Shown piece after piece: positions 51,683 through 61,038 of a stretch of DNA of 64,000 nucleotides. The stretch lies in assembly GCF_000308475.2 (NCBI RefSeq), contig NZ_BAFT02000024.1, positions 39,715 to 103,714 of the forward strand. The letters run 5' to 3'. A model generated the notes under the pieces. It saw nothing but the letters and a program-made list of their open reading frames with translations. It was not told the DNA's origin and searched no databases. Numbering within the stretch: the stretch's first letter is position 1; each line of letters starts with the position of its first letter. The translations under genes were made by a program, and so were the position numbers. This DNA is from Nocardia brasiliensis NBRC 14402. Its GTDB lineage: Bacteria > Actinomycetota > Actinomycetes > Mycobacteriales > Mycobacteriaceae.

Positions 51683-52776
51683 TGATCGACGTCGCGCATC
51701 TGGTCGCGGCGGCCGAGACGGATGCGGCCCGCTGGGATCGGGACGGCCTGCCCGACGAGATGATCGCGCTCGCGGCCGGCAGCGGTGTGCTCGGTGCGGA
51801 CCGGCCGGTGCGCTTCGGCGGCGGCGGTCTCGACGCGCACGAACTCGGCCTGCTCGCTGCCACTCTCGGCCGCGCCTGCACTAGTTTGCGTTCGTTGCTC
51901 ACGGTGCACGGTATGGTCAGCGCCGCGGTTGATCGGTGGGGGACGGTCGAGCAACACGATCTCTGGCTGCCCAGGCTCGCCGCAGGTACGACGGTGGCCG
52001 CGTTGGCCGCGACCGAAGCCGGTGCAGGCACCGATTTGTCCAACGTCGCAACAACTTTCGAAGAAGACGGCAGCGACAGGCTGGTGTCCGGTAGGAAGCT
52101 GTGGGTGACCTTCGGCCAGGTCGCCGACGTCTTCCTGGTGCTCGGCACCGCGGCGGGCAGCTTGTGCGCGGCCCTCGTCGACCGAGACCGCCCGGGCGTC
52201 TCGATCCAACCGGTCGAGGGCGGGCTCGGCCTGCGTGGCGCGCGGCAGGCGCACATTCGGTTCGACAGCGTGCGCATCCCCGTGGCCCAACTGCTCGCGC
52301 CGCCGGGATTCGGTCTCTCCCATGTCCTCGGCACCGCCCTGGACCATGGACGATTCACGGTCGGGTGGGGCTGTGTCGGATTGGCGCGGGCGTGCCTGGA
52401 TGACGCTGCCGCCCATGCCAATACGCGCACCCAGGGTGACACCGCGCTCGCCGAACACCAGCTGATCCGCGCGACGCTGGGGCGGTGCTCGGCGGAAGTC
52501 GAAGGCGCACAGGCGATGTGCGCCCGGGCGGCCGCGGCACGCGCTGCCGGTTCGGCCGACGCGCTCGTCGCCACCATCGCCGCCAAGTATGTGGCCGCCG
52601 GTGCCGCGGCGTCGGTGAGCGAACGCGCCGTGCAGGTGCTCGGTGCGGCCGGGTGCGCCCCGGACAGTCGCGCCGGACGGTTCTATCGCGACGCCAAAGT
52701 CATGCAGATCATCGAGGGAGCACAGGAGGTCGCCGAAGTGGCGATGGGTGAGCACGTCTTGCGGGGCGCGCGATGA
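51682..52776 (+). CDS. Acyl-CoA dehydrogenase-like oxidase of the extender pathway (FkbI/ZmaE-like)
   Basis: 364 residues from GTG 51682. Acyl-CoA dehydrogenase layout: helical N-domain, beta-domain with ALAATEAGAGTDLSN and VSGRKLWVTFGQVADVFLVL (FAD contact), C-terminal helices with RFYRDAKVMQIIEGAQEVAE. In methoxymalonyl/hydroxymalonyl-ACP pathways this FAD enzyme acts with the 3-hydroxyacyl-CoA dehydrogenase homologue to oxidise the glyceryl-ACP alcohol stepwise to the acid. Stop overlaps the KAS III-like gene by 4 bases. Confidence 0.88.
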   Translation: MIDVAHLVAAAETDAARWDRDGLPDEMIALAAGSGVLGADRPVRFGGGGLDAHELGLLAATLGRACTSLRSLLTVHGMVSAAVDRWGTVEQHDLWLPRLAAGTTVAALAATEAGAGTDLSNVATTFEEDGSDRLVSGRKLWVTFGQVADVFLVLGTAAGSLCAALVDRDRPGVSIQPVEGGLGLRGARQAHIRFDSVRIPVAQLLAPPGFGLSHVLGTALDHGRFTVGWGCVGLARACLDDAAAHANTRTQGDTALAEHQLIRATLGRCSAEVEGAQAMCARAAAARAAGSADALVATIAAKYVAAGAAASVSERAVQVLGAAGCAPDSRAGRFYRDAKVMQIIEGAQEVAEVAMGEHVLRGAR

Positions 52777-53756
52777 GGAACGGACCCGTACTACTCGGGC
52801 CGGTAGCGACCTGGTTCCCCGCCGCGACGGCGGCGGTGTCCGGGCTGGCTGAGCTGGATGCGCTGCCGCCCGCGCGCCGGGTCCACGCCCTGGCCTTGGG
52901 CATCGATACGGTGCGGACGGCAGACGGAAGCACGGAGGTCGATCTCGCCGCCGAAGCGGCGCAGGCGGTGCTGGCCGAGGCCGGTCGCAGCGCCGACGAG
53001 ATCGATGCGCTGTTGCTCGTCACGGGTCGTGCGCCGGAGTATCTGCTGGCGTCGGAGGCGACCCGGTTGCAACACCGCCTCGGCGCGCGACGCGCATTCA
53101 CCACGGGCGTCGGCGATCTCGGCTGCGTCTCGGTGTCGGCCGCGTTGTCCATGGCCGCGGCACTGGTGCGCGCGGACCCGCACTGTCGCTCCGTGCTGGT
53201 CGTCACCGCAGCCAAAACTCCTACACCCCAGCGCTATCGGCCCCCGATGACACTACTCGGGGACGGCGCGGCCGCCGTCCTGGTCACCGCCGCGGGCCCC
53301 GGGCGCTGGGAGTTCATCGATCAGATCGTCCGCAGCGACGGCAAATACGCGGACCTCTTCCGAATCGACTACCGCGATATCTCGTCCGACGCCTGGACCG
53401 AGGAGTGTACGGACGAACCCACCTATTCGTTCCGGCTCGCGGTGGAGAGCAAGAAGCGGCTCGAGGCGATCATCACGGAACTGTTGGACCGCAACGGTAT
53501 TCCCGCCGACGCGGTGGGGCCGATCATCATGCAGAACCTGTCGGCGGGCGCCTTCGCCTTCTGGGAGGAGGCGCTGGACCGCCAAGTCGACAAGGCATGC
53601 CGCAGCAACCTCGCGGCCTACGGCCACCTCGGTTCGATGGACATGCTGGTCAATCTGGAAGCCGCGGCCGTGACCCGGGCGATCGGCGAGTACGCGTTGC
53701 TGGTGAACAGCAGTCCGGTCGCGGCGTGGAGCGCCGGCCTGGTGCGGAGGGTGTGA
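52773..53756 (+). CDS. KAS III-like (FabH-type) condensing enzyme or acyltransferase
   Basis: 327 residues from ATG 52773. Thiolase fold with the nucleophile at Cys118 (GVGDLGCVSVSAALSMAAAL). The region of the catalytic His reads IIMQNLSAGAFAF instead of the usual PHQAN, and that of the Asn reads AAYGHLGSMDMLVNLEAA instead of GNT-SAAS. A normal decarboxylating Cys-His-Asn triad is therefore doubtful. Homologues with altered triads can act as acyl- or ACP-transfer enzymes. In this operon it could prime the line or shuttle hydroxymalonyl between carriers (inference). Its TGA shares one base with the next ATG. Confidence 0.82.
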   Translation: MRNGPVLLGPVATWFPAATAAVSGLAELDALPPARRVHALALGIDTVRTADGSTEVDLAAEAAQAVLAEAGRSADEIDALLLVTGRAPEYLLASEATRLQHRLGARRAFTTGVGDLGCVSVSAALSMAAALVRADPHCRSVLVVTAAKTPTPQRYRPPMTLLGDGAAAVLVTAAGPGRWEFIDQIVRSDGKYADLFRIDYRDISSDAWTEECTDEPTYSFRLAVESKKRLEAIITELLDRNGIPADAVGPIIMQNLSAGAFAFWEEALDRQVDKACRSNLAAYGHLGSMDMLVNLEAAAVTRAIGEYALLVNSSPVAAWSAGLVRRV

Positions 53757-54778
53757 TGGATTCGACGGTGAAATGCCTGGTCTGGGATCTCGACGACACG
53801 GTGTGGCCGGGCGTGGTGCTCGAGTCCGACGGCGGGGCACCCAAACCTGAAGCGCTGCAGGCTATCCGGACGCTGGACGAACGCGGGATCCTGCATGCCG
53901 TCGCGAGTCGCGGCGAAGCCGACGTCACCACCGCGCATCTGCGCCTGCACGGGATCGAGGAGATGTTCACCGCGGTCGAGATCGGCTGGGGCCCGAAGTC
54001 GGCCGCGATCCGCCGGATCGCCGAGACGCTGAACATCGGCCGGGACGCGATTGCGTTCGTCGACAACGACCCGGTCGAGCTGGCCGAAGTGGCGGCTGCC
54101 TATCCCGAAGTGCGTTGCTATCCGGCAGACCGTATCGGCGACCTACCCGGCCTGCCCGAGTTCATGCCGGGCACAACGACTTCCGAAGCACGGGAGCGCC
54201 GTTCGTACTACCGCGCAGAGCGGGCCAGGGAAGAGTCCCGGTCCGAGTTCGAGGGGTCGGATGCGGCGTTTCTCACCTCCTTGGACTTGGTGATGACGGT
54301 GCGGGAGGCCACGGAGGACGACCTGGTCCGGGCCAATGAGCTGACTGTGCGCACTCATCAACTCAATACGACGGGCACCACGTTCGATATCGATGAGCTG
54401 CGCGCACTGTGTGCCTCGCCTCGGCACGAGGTACTGGTCGCCACCCTGACCGACCGGTTCGGCGGCTACGGCACGATCGGGCTCGCGGTCACCGAGCATC
54501 GCGGCGACGACGCGGTGCTGCTCCTGCTGCTGATGTCGTGCCGGGTGATGTCGCGCGGCGTCGGGACGGCGCTGATCGGCGAGCTGGTCCGGCGGGCCCG
54601 GGCGGCGGGGCGGCGGCCGGCGGCGGAGTTCGTGGCGACGCCGCGCAACCGGATCATGCTGGTGTCACTGCGTTTCGCCGGCTTCGAGGTGGTCGAGCAC
54701 GGCGACCGCATGCTGTTGGCCCATCACTTGCCGTCGGACACCATCAGCGGCACCAGCCACGTCGAGGTGCGGCGATGA
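53756..54778 (+). CDS. FkbH-like HAD/GNAT protein (glyceryl-ACP formation)
   Basis: 340 residues from ATG 53756. HAD motif CLVWDLDDTVWPGVVLESDG (DxDxT with Asp11 and Asp13), then GWGPKSAAIRRIAETLNIG and AFVDNDPVELAEVAAAYPEV; the C-terminal GNAT-like half has VREATEDDLVRANELTVRTH followed by QLNTTG, which is characteristic of FkbH. FkbH proteins dephosphorylate 1,3-bisphosphoglycerate and load the glyceryl group on the discrete ACP, the committed step of these extender units. The usual SKN segment after the HAD motif is altered (VASRGEADV). 4-base overlap with the NRPS gene. Confidence 0.9.
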   Translation: MDSTVKCLVWDLDDTVWPGVVLESDGGAPKPEALQAIRTLDERGILHAVASRGEADVTTAHLRLHGIEEMFTAVEIGWGPKSAAIRRIAETLNIGRDAIAFVDNDPVELAEVAAAYPEVRCYPADRIGDLPGLPEFMPGTTTSEARERRSYYRAERAREESRSEFEGSDAAFLTSLDLVMTVREATEDDLVRANELTVRTHQLNTTGTTFDIDELRALCASPRHEVLVATLTDRFGGYGTIGLAVTEHRGDDAVLLLLLMSCRVMSRGVGTALIGELVRRARAAGRRPAAEFVATPRNRIMLVSLRFAGFEVVEHGDRMLLAHHLPSDTISGTSHVEVRR

Positions 54779-56631
54779 GCACGACCGTGGACAGCCGCGC
54801 GACCGACCTGCTGAGCGGAATCCTGTCCCAGGTCGAACGGGTGCCCGATCGCACCGCGCTCGTGGTGGGGACGCGCTCGCTCACCTATCGTGAACTCGAT
54901 ACCGCCACAGCGTCTCTCGCGCGCAGGTTGGTGGCCGCCGGCGTACGGCCGGGCCAGACCGTCATCGTGTACCAGCGGCAGAACCTGGACACCGTCGTCG
55001 GCATGATCGCCGCGCTGCGTGCCGCGGCCGCGTGGTGTGTGATCGAGCCGGATCGCGGCGAGCAGTCGTTGCAGGCGGTGCTCGCGGCGACGGACTGCGC
55101 CGCGGTGCTCATCGACGGACAAGACCCGCTCACCCCCGCGGAAGTCGCCGCCACGCTCACGGCTGCGCCGCAGGCCGGGCTCACGGTGCTCGACATCGCC
55201 GCGGCCGCACCGACACCCGCGCTGGAGCTGCCCGCTCAGCCGCCCATGCGGGCCCCCGCCTACGTGATCACCACCTCCGGTTCCACCGGTCTGCCGAAGG
55301 TCGTCGTCGTCTCGCGCGCGAATCTCGCCACCCTGATCGGATCGCGCGACTATCCGCACACCGAGGGCGAGCTCGTCACTTTTTCGGCGATGCGGCTGAT
55401 CTGGGATGGGTCGCTGATGGGTTTGGCCTGGGCACTCGCCGTGGGCGGTACGAGCGTGCTGCCCGACGCCAGAATGCTGCCGGACGTCGAGGCGGTCGCC
55501 GAACTGGCGGTGCGGCAGCATGTTTCGCACCTGGTCTCGACACCCTCGTTCTACCGGTTGCTGCTGCCTCGCCTGGCGGAGCGGATCGCGACGCTGCGGA
55601 TCGTGACGCTCGGCGGGGAGGCAGTGCCGGTCCGGCTCGCGGAGGAGCACTACGCGACCCTGCCCGGCACTCGGCTGCACAACGAGTACGGCCCCACCGA
55701 GGCCACGGTTACCTGTATCTGCCACGTGGTTTCGGACGGCAAGCGCCATATCGTGCCGATCGGCACGCCCACCGCGGGCACGGCGGCCTACCTCGTGGAC
55801 GGCACGCTGCGACCGGTCCGTTCCGGTGCCCGTGGCGACCTGTATCTCGGCGGCGGACAGGTCACCGACGGTTACGCGGCCCGGCCGGGCCTGACCGCGA
55901 CCCGTTTCGTCGCCGATCCGTTCGCCGCCGAACCCGGTGCCCGCATGTACCTCACCGGTGATCTCGCGCGGGTGGATGCGAACGGCGACATCGAGTTCCA
56001 CGGCCGGGCCGACAGCCAGGTGAAGGTGCGCGGCGTCCGGATCGAGCGGGCCGCGGTCGAGACCGTGCTGGAGAATCACCCCGCCGTGCGCGAGGCCGTG
56101 GTGCTGGCCGAGAGCGACGCCGACGACGCGGTGTTCCTCGCCGCGTTCTGGGTGCCGGCCGACAGCGCCGCGATCCCGCCGAGCACCGGCGCGTTGACCG
56201 CCTACTGCGCCCAGCATCTGGCGCCCGAGTCGGTCCCGGAGCGGTTCGTCGCGATCGAGGTGCTGCCGATCGCGCCGGGCAGCAGCAAGCTCGACGAAGC
56301 CGCCCTGCGTGCGCTGCTGGTTGCACCGGCGCGGCGACCGGCGCCGTCGCGTGAGACCTGGACCGAGCTCGAGCGGGCAGTGGGCGCGATCTGGTCCGAG
56401 GTGCTGGTGCACGACGAATTCGACCGCGACGAACGGTTTCTGGATGTGGGCGGCAACTCACACCGCGTGGTGGCGCTGCACGTGCGGCTGGAAGCCCGCT
56501 GGCCCGGCGCCATTTCGGTGGGGATGCTGTTCGATCTCGACACCGTGGCCGCGCAGGCGGGTGTGCTGGCAGCAGATCCGGCTCTGCCCACCGGCCCCGT
56601 GGACAGTGCGCCGATGACATTCGAGGTGTAG
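54775..56631 (+). CDS. NRPS loading-type protein: adenylation-PCP
   Basis: 618 residues from ATG 54775. A domain ~10-510: A3 TTSGSTGLPKVVVVSRANL, A4 region IWDGSLMGLAWAL, A5 HNEYGPTEATV, A8 GRADSQVKVRGVRIERA, A10 PGSSKLDEAAL with the essential Lys. PCP at ~525-600 with LDVGGNSHRVVALHV, where Ser accepts phosphopantetheine. By alignment to GrsA/EntF positions the code reads D-G-M-V-T-G-E-V-T-K, which I cannot match to a known substrate. With no C domain it is probably the initiating module. No MbtH-like gene is seen in the window. Confidence 0.92.
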   Translation: MSTTVDSRATDLLSGILSQVERVPDRTALVVGTRSLTYRELDTATASLARRLVAAGVRPGQTVIVYQRQNLDTVVGMIAALRAAAAWCVIEPDRGEQSLQAVLAATDCAAVLIDGQDPLTPAEVAATLTAAPQAGLTVLDIAAAAPTPALELPAQPPMRAPAYVITTSGSTGLPKVVVVSRANLATLIGSRDYPHTEGELVTFSAMRLIWDGSLMGLAWALAVGGTSVLPDARMLPDVEAVAELAVRQHVSHLVSTPSFYRLLLPRLAERIATLRIVTLGGEAVPVRLAEEHYATLPGTRLHNEYGPTEATVTCICHVVSDGKRHIVPIGTPTAGTAAYLVDGTLRPVRSGARGDLYLGGGQVTDGYAARPGLTATRFVADPFAAEPGARMYLTGDLARVDANGDIEFHGRADSQVKVRGVRIERAAVETVLENHPAVREAVVLAESDADDAVFLAAFWVPADSAAIPPSTGALTAYCAQHLAPESVPERFVAIEVLPIAPGSSKLDEAALRALLVAPARRPAPSRETWTELERAVGAIWSEVLVHDEFDRDERFLDVGGNSHRVVALHVRLEARWPGAISVGMLFDLDTVAAQAGVLAADPALPTGPVDSAPMTFEV

Positions 56632-56639
56632 AGGAAATC

Positions 56640-59600
56640 GTGACCGCATTCTCCCTTCGTGACGACGACATCGCGATCGTCGGCATCGGCGCCCGGTTCC
56701 CGGACGCACCGGATCTGGCGCGATTCCGCGCCAACCTTGCGGCCGGGCGCGACTCGATCGGCCCCATGCCCGACGCCAGAGCCGAGGCCACGGCGCTGGA
56801 CCGCGGTGTCGACTACCTGCCCATGGGCCACCTCACCGATATCCACAGCTTCGATTACGCCTTCTTCGGTCTGTCCAAACGCGAAGCCGCCCTGATGGAT
56901 CCGCAGCAGCGGATCGCGGTGGAATTGGCGCATCTGGCGATCGAGGACGCGGGCTACGCGCCGGATACCCTGCGCGAAGCGACATCCGCGGTGGTGTTCA
57001 GCGCGCCGATGCCGAGCTACCACGCGATGGCGGTGGACCCGGGCGCGCTGAGCATGCTCGGCAACCTGCCTTTCGCCACGCCCGCCCGGATCGCGCATCT
57101 GCTCGGTTTGACCGGCCCGTGCTACGCCATCGAGAGTGGTTGCAATTCCTCGCTGGTTGCCGTTCATCACGCCTGCCGCGAGTTGCGCTGCGGCGAGGCG
57201 GAATACGCGCTCGCGGGCGGAGTCAGCGTGCGCGCCGGCGGCACCCCCGTGTGGACCGCGCAGACGATGACCGAGATCGCCTCGCCGAGCGGCCAGGTGC
57301 GCGCGTTCGACGCCGACGCAGACGGCACGGTGCCGGGTGAGGGTGGCGCGGCCCTGCTGCTGACCACGCTGGCGCGGGCCCGCGCCGATCGCGCGCCGGT
57401 GTACGCGGTCATCCGGGGTAGCGCCGTGCTGCACAACGGCCACGCCGCGGTCACCATCAGCACGCCGAGCGCGGCCGCGCAGGCCCGGGTCATCCAGCGG
57501 GCCTGGCGTAATGCGGCGGCCGATCCCGCCGACGCCGGCTACCTCGAAGCGCACGGCTCCGCGACCCGGCTCGGCGACGCCGTGGAACTCGAAGGGCTGC
57601 GCGCCGCGTTCGCCGGACGGACCGAATCGCTGCCGATCGGCTCGGTGAAAACCAATATCGGCCACCTCGACCACGCGGCCGGGGTCACGGGTCTGGTCAA
57701 GGCGGTGCTGTCCGTCGCCGACGGCGTGCTGTTCCCGTCCCTGCATTTCCACCGTCCCACCGGGGATCTCGACCTGGCGGCGGCCGGTATCGAGGTGCTC
57801 ACCCGAGGGCGAGCGTGGGCCGGCGAGCAACCGCGCGTGGCGGGGGTCAGCTCGTACAGCCTCGGCGGCTCCAATGCCCATTGCGTTGTCCAGCAGGCAC
57901 CCGAACAGCCGGCGCTCGAAGCAGTACCACCGCGCCCTCGTCTCGTCGGGGTGTCCGCGCGGACGCCGGAAGCGCTCACCGAGCTGTGCTGCGAACTGGC
58001 AGAACACCTTCGGGTACAGACGGTCGAATTGCCAGATGTAGCCTTCACCCTGGGCCACGGCCGTCGGCACTTCGCGCAGCGCCTCGCCGTGATCGCCGGC
58101 AGCACAGCCGAAATCGCCGAACAGCTCGATTCGCGCGGTCCCGCCGTCGCTGCGGATCGGGAGCCGCTGGCCGCGCCGCGCGTTGCGCTGCTGCTCTCGC
58201 CTGGTGCGCGACCGGTAGGTCAGGAGACCGCGCCGCTGCCCGGACAGATCCCCGCTGCCGGGGCGGTCGCCAACGTGCTCGCAGGTCAACTCGCCATGCA
58301 CAGCCGGTTGCGGGCGAGCGGTATTCGATTCGCTGCCGTGCTGAGTGGGGGAGCGTCCAAGTTCTTGTCCCGCGCACTGCTCGGATCCACGGCACCCGTA
58401 GACCCGGGCGAATTGGCCGCGGCAGCCGACGATCCGGCGGTGGACCGCGCGCGGCTGCTCGCCGCGGCACAGACGCTGCTGCGCGAGGGTCCGGTCGTCT
58501 TCGTCGACCCGAGCACCGACGGCATCCTCGGACGTTTCCTCGCCGAGGATCTGGCGAGTCGCTCCGACGCGCGGATCGTCTTCGGCACTGCGGAATCGGG
58601 CGCGCTCGGCTTGCTCGGCCGCCTCTACGAGCACGGCCTCGACCTCGATTGGGCCGGGGTGAACGGCGGCGACGGCCGCCGCGTGCGCTTGCCCGGCCAT
58701 CCGTTGCACAGCACCAGGTGCTGGGTCGAACTGCCGTCGTCGGCCCGGCCCACCGCGCCGGAGGTGGTGGCCGTCGCGCCCACCGCCCCTACGGATCCGA
58801 CGCTCTGGTTGCGCGAGGTGCTGCGCGAACTACTGCACACCGAGTCCGAAATCGAGTTGGACGACGACTATTTCGACCTCGGCGGCAACTCGATCATCGC
58901 TGTGCAACTGGTCGAACGTGTCGCCGAGAGCTACGGCTTCCGCCCCAAGCTCCTCGAAGTCTATGAAAAGCCCAGAGTGGCCGACTTTGCCGAGATGCTG
59001 CGTGGCCGAGCCGATCTCGTGGCCGCCGCGACCGGCGCACCTGCCCGCGACGTACCGCCGATCACGCGCACCGACGAGCTGGTCATGTCGCCGGGGCAGG
59101 AGCGCATGTGGTTTCACCACCAGCTCGTGCCGGACACCACCCTGTACAACTACCCGGTGGTCAACGTCCTGCGCGGCGCGCTCGACTTCGCCGCGATCAA
59201 GGGCACTTTCGAGGACTTCGCCGCGCGGCACGAACCGCTGCGCTACAACCTCGTGGAGGTCGACGGCCTGCCCGTGGTGCGGGTACGCCCTTCGCTCGGC
59301 GAGTTCTTCCGGATCGCCGACGTCTCCGCCGCGCCAGACCCGGTGGCCGCAGGACGCACGCTGATCCGAGAGGCCGCGACCGCACCGTTCGACCTGGCGC
59401 AGGACCCCCTGGTCCGGGTGCTCGTGGTGACGCTGGCCCCGGAAACGCATGTGCTGCAGGTGACCTGCCACCACTGCGTCACCGATGGGGCCACGCCGGG
59501 CATTCTGGCCCGGGAGATCCCGCTGCTCTATGCCGCCCGTCAGGAGGGCCGGGCGGCCGAGCTGGAGCCGCTGCCGGTGCGCTATCGCGACTATGCGCGC

Positions 59601-60965
59601 TGGCACCGCGACCTCCTCGACTCCGGCGCCCTCGACCACGAACTGGCGTACTGGACGAGCCTGCTGCGCGACGCCCCGAAACTCCAGTTGCCCACCGATT
59701 TCCCGCGCCCGAAACGCAAGACGTTCGTGGGCGACCTGGAACCGTTCACAGTGCCGGCCGCCCTGCTCGCGCAGGCCCGGGTGGTCGCCAAACGCGAATC
59801 GGTCTCGCTGTTCGTGGTCTTGCTGTCGGCGTTCTACCTGCTGCTGGCGCGGCGCAGCGGGCAGCGCGACCTCGTGGTCGGCACCCCGACGACCGGGCGC
59901 GCCCGGCGTGAGCTGGAAGGGCTGATCGGCTTCTTCAACAGCACCGTCGCGCTGCGGGCCAACCTGTCCGGGCCCGCCACGCTGGCCGACCTGCTCGCCC
60001 GGGTGCGTGCGATCGTGCTCGGCGCCTTGGAGAATCAGGAGATCCCGTTCGAGCGGGTGGTCAACGCGCTCGACGATCAGCGGGATCTTTCGCGCACGCC
60101 GCTTTTCGACGTGCTCTATGTGCATCAGGAACTCAGCGGCACCGCCAACCCGCTCGGTACCGGCGAGACGGAGTTCTTCGACCTGGATCACTCGATCCAC
60201 AACGCGTTCGGCGGACTGCCCTCCGGGACAGCGAAATTCGATCTCAGCCTGATCACCTACGACCGTAGTGACAACCAGGACATGCTGGCCTGCTTCGAGT
60301 ACAGCACCGAGCTGTTCACCCAGCGCACGGCCGCGGGTTTCGCGACCACCTATCTGAAGATCCTCACCGAACTCGTCGGATCGGCACCGGATCGGCCGAT
60401 CGACGAGCTCGCCGCCGCACCGGTGCCGTCGGCTGACGCCGCAATCGAACACCGTGCGCCACTGGATATTCCGACCGATCGGCCGAGAAGCCAGACGGCC
60501 GTGCGATACACCACGGGCACGGTTCACCAAGCACTCGACGCCGAACCCGGCGACGACGTGCTGCTCGCCGCGTGGGTGGCGCTGCTGAGCTGGTACGCGG
60601 GTGCCGATCAGGTGCCGATGGGGTTGGCGACGGGTGTGATCCGGATCGAGTTGGCCGACGAGCCCGATGGGGCCGAGTTGATCGAGCGGACCGCGGCGGC
60701 ACTGGCAGAACCGCGAGGCGGGCCGGGCGACCCGGCGATCCGCTATCGGACTGCCCCCACGGCGGTAACGGAGCTGGCGCTGGACCGCGGCGCCGACGGC
60801 ACCGCCCTGGAATTGACCTACGCGAAGGAACTTTTCGATGAATCGACCGTGCGGGAGATGGCCGCGGATCTCGTCCGGCTGGTGGGCGGACTGCTGGCGA
60901 CTCCGGCGGAACCAGTGCCCGATATCGCCCTGCGCTGCGTCGCGGAAGCCGAGGTGACCCGATGA
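56640..60965 (+). CDS. Hybrid PKS-NRPS: KS - vestigial AT - ACP - C - partial C
   Basis: 1441 residues from GTG 56640 (AGAGGAAA upstream). KS ~8-418 with Cys168 (ESGCNSSLVAVHHA), His305 (EAHGSATRLGD) and His342 (NIGHLDHAAG). Residues ~425-700 keep the KS-AT linker (VGVSARTPEALTELCCELAE) and the post-AT linker (PGHPLHSTRCWVEL), but the AT core is shrunken. Where GHSxG should be it reads FAAVLSGGASKFLSRALLG, so the nucleophile is missing. ACP ~715-790 with Ser751 (FDLGGNSIIAVQ). C domain ~805-1265 with intact HHCVTDG (His944, His945). Residues ~1275-1441 are the C-terminal half of another C domain with no active site. It extends the starter with a C2 unit, then condenses it with an amino acid. 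Confidence 0.92.
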   Translation: MTAFSLRDDDIAIVGIGARFPDAPDLARFRANLAAGRDSIGPMPDARAEATALDRGVDYLPMGHLTDIHSFDYAFFGLSKREAALMDPQQRIAVELAHLAIEDAGYAPDTLREATSAVVFSAPMPSYHAMAVDPGALSMLGNLPFATPARIAHLLGLTGPCYAIESGCNSSLVAVHHACRELRCGEAEYALAGGVSVRAGGTPVWTAQTMTEIASPSGQVRAFDADADGTVPGEGGAALLLTTLARARADRAPVYAVIRGSAVLHNGHAAVTISTPSAAAQARVIQRAWRNAAADPADAGYLEAHGSATRLGDAVELEGLRAAFAGRTESLPIGSVKTNIGHLDHAAGVTGLVKAVLSVADGVLFPSLHFHRPTGDLDLAAAGIEVLTRGRAWAGEQPRVAGVSSYSLGGSNAHCVVQQAPEQPALEAVPPRPRLVGVSARTPEALTELCCELAEHLRVQTVELPDVAFTLGHGRRHFAQRLAVIAGSTAEIAEQLDSRGPAVAADREPLAAPRVALLLSPGARPVGQETAPLPGQIPAAGAVANVLAGQLAMHSRLRASGIRFAAVLSGGASKFLSRALLGSTAPVDPGELAAAADDPAVDRARLLAAAQTLLREGPVVFVDPSTDGILGRFLAEDLASRSDARIVFGTAESGALGLLGRLYEHGLDLDWAGVNGGDGRRVRLPGHPLHSTRCWVELPSSARPTAPEVVAVAPTAPTDPTLWLREVLRELLHTESEIELDDDYFDLGGNSIIAVQLVERVAESYGFRPKLLEVYEKPRVADFAEMLRGRADLVAAATGAPARDVPPITRTDELVMSPGQERMWFHHQLVPDTTLYNYPVVNVLRGALDFAAIKGTFEDFAARHEPLRYNLVEVDGLPVVRVRPSLGEFFRIADVSAAPDPVAAGRTLIREAATAPFDLAQDPLVRVLVVTLAPETHVLQVTCHHCVTDGATPGILAREIPLLYAARQEGRAAELEPLPVRYRDYARWHRDLLDSGALDHELAYWTSLLRDAPKLQLPTDFPRPKRKTFVGDLEPFTVPAALLAQARVVAKRESVSLFVVLLSAFYLLLARRSGQRDLVVGTPTTGRARRELEGLIGFFNSTVALRANLSGPATLADLLARVRAIVLGALENQEIPFERVVNALDDQRDLSRTPLFDVLYVHQELSGTANPLGTGETEFFDLDHSIHNAFGGLPSGTAKFDLSLITYDRSDNQDMLACFEYSTELFTQRTAAGFATTYLKILTELVGSAPDRPIDELAAAPVPSADAAIEHRAPLDIPTDRPRSQTAVRYTTGTVHQALDAEPGDDVLLAAWVALLSWYAGADQVPMGLATGVIRIELADEPDGAELIERTAAALAEPRGGPGDPAIRYRTAPTAVTELALDRGADGTALELTYAKELFDESTVREMAADLVRLVGGLLATPAEPVPDIALRCVAEAEVTR

Positions 60966-61038
60966 GCGAACATCGTGAGCGAATCATGTGCCGGCGCGCC
61001 GTGCGCATGGCGGAACCGAGCGCCAGCGAGGTGCAGTC

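Noticed and set aside
56202..58709. 835-codon open frame on the minus strand over the PKS/NRPS genes
   Set aside because: It is exactly antisense to the KS-ACP-C and A-PCP genes, has no domain, and its Arg/Gly/His-rich composition is typical of reverse frames in high-GC DNA.
58830..60530. 566-codon minus-strand frame opposite the condensation domain
   Set aside because: Shadow of the C domain, which has intact HHCVTDG; no protein features in the reverse translation.
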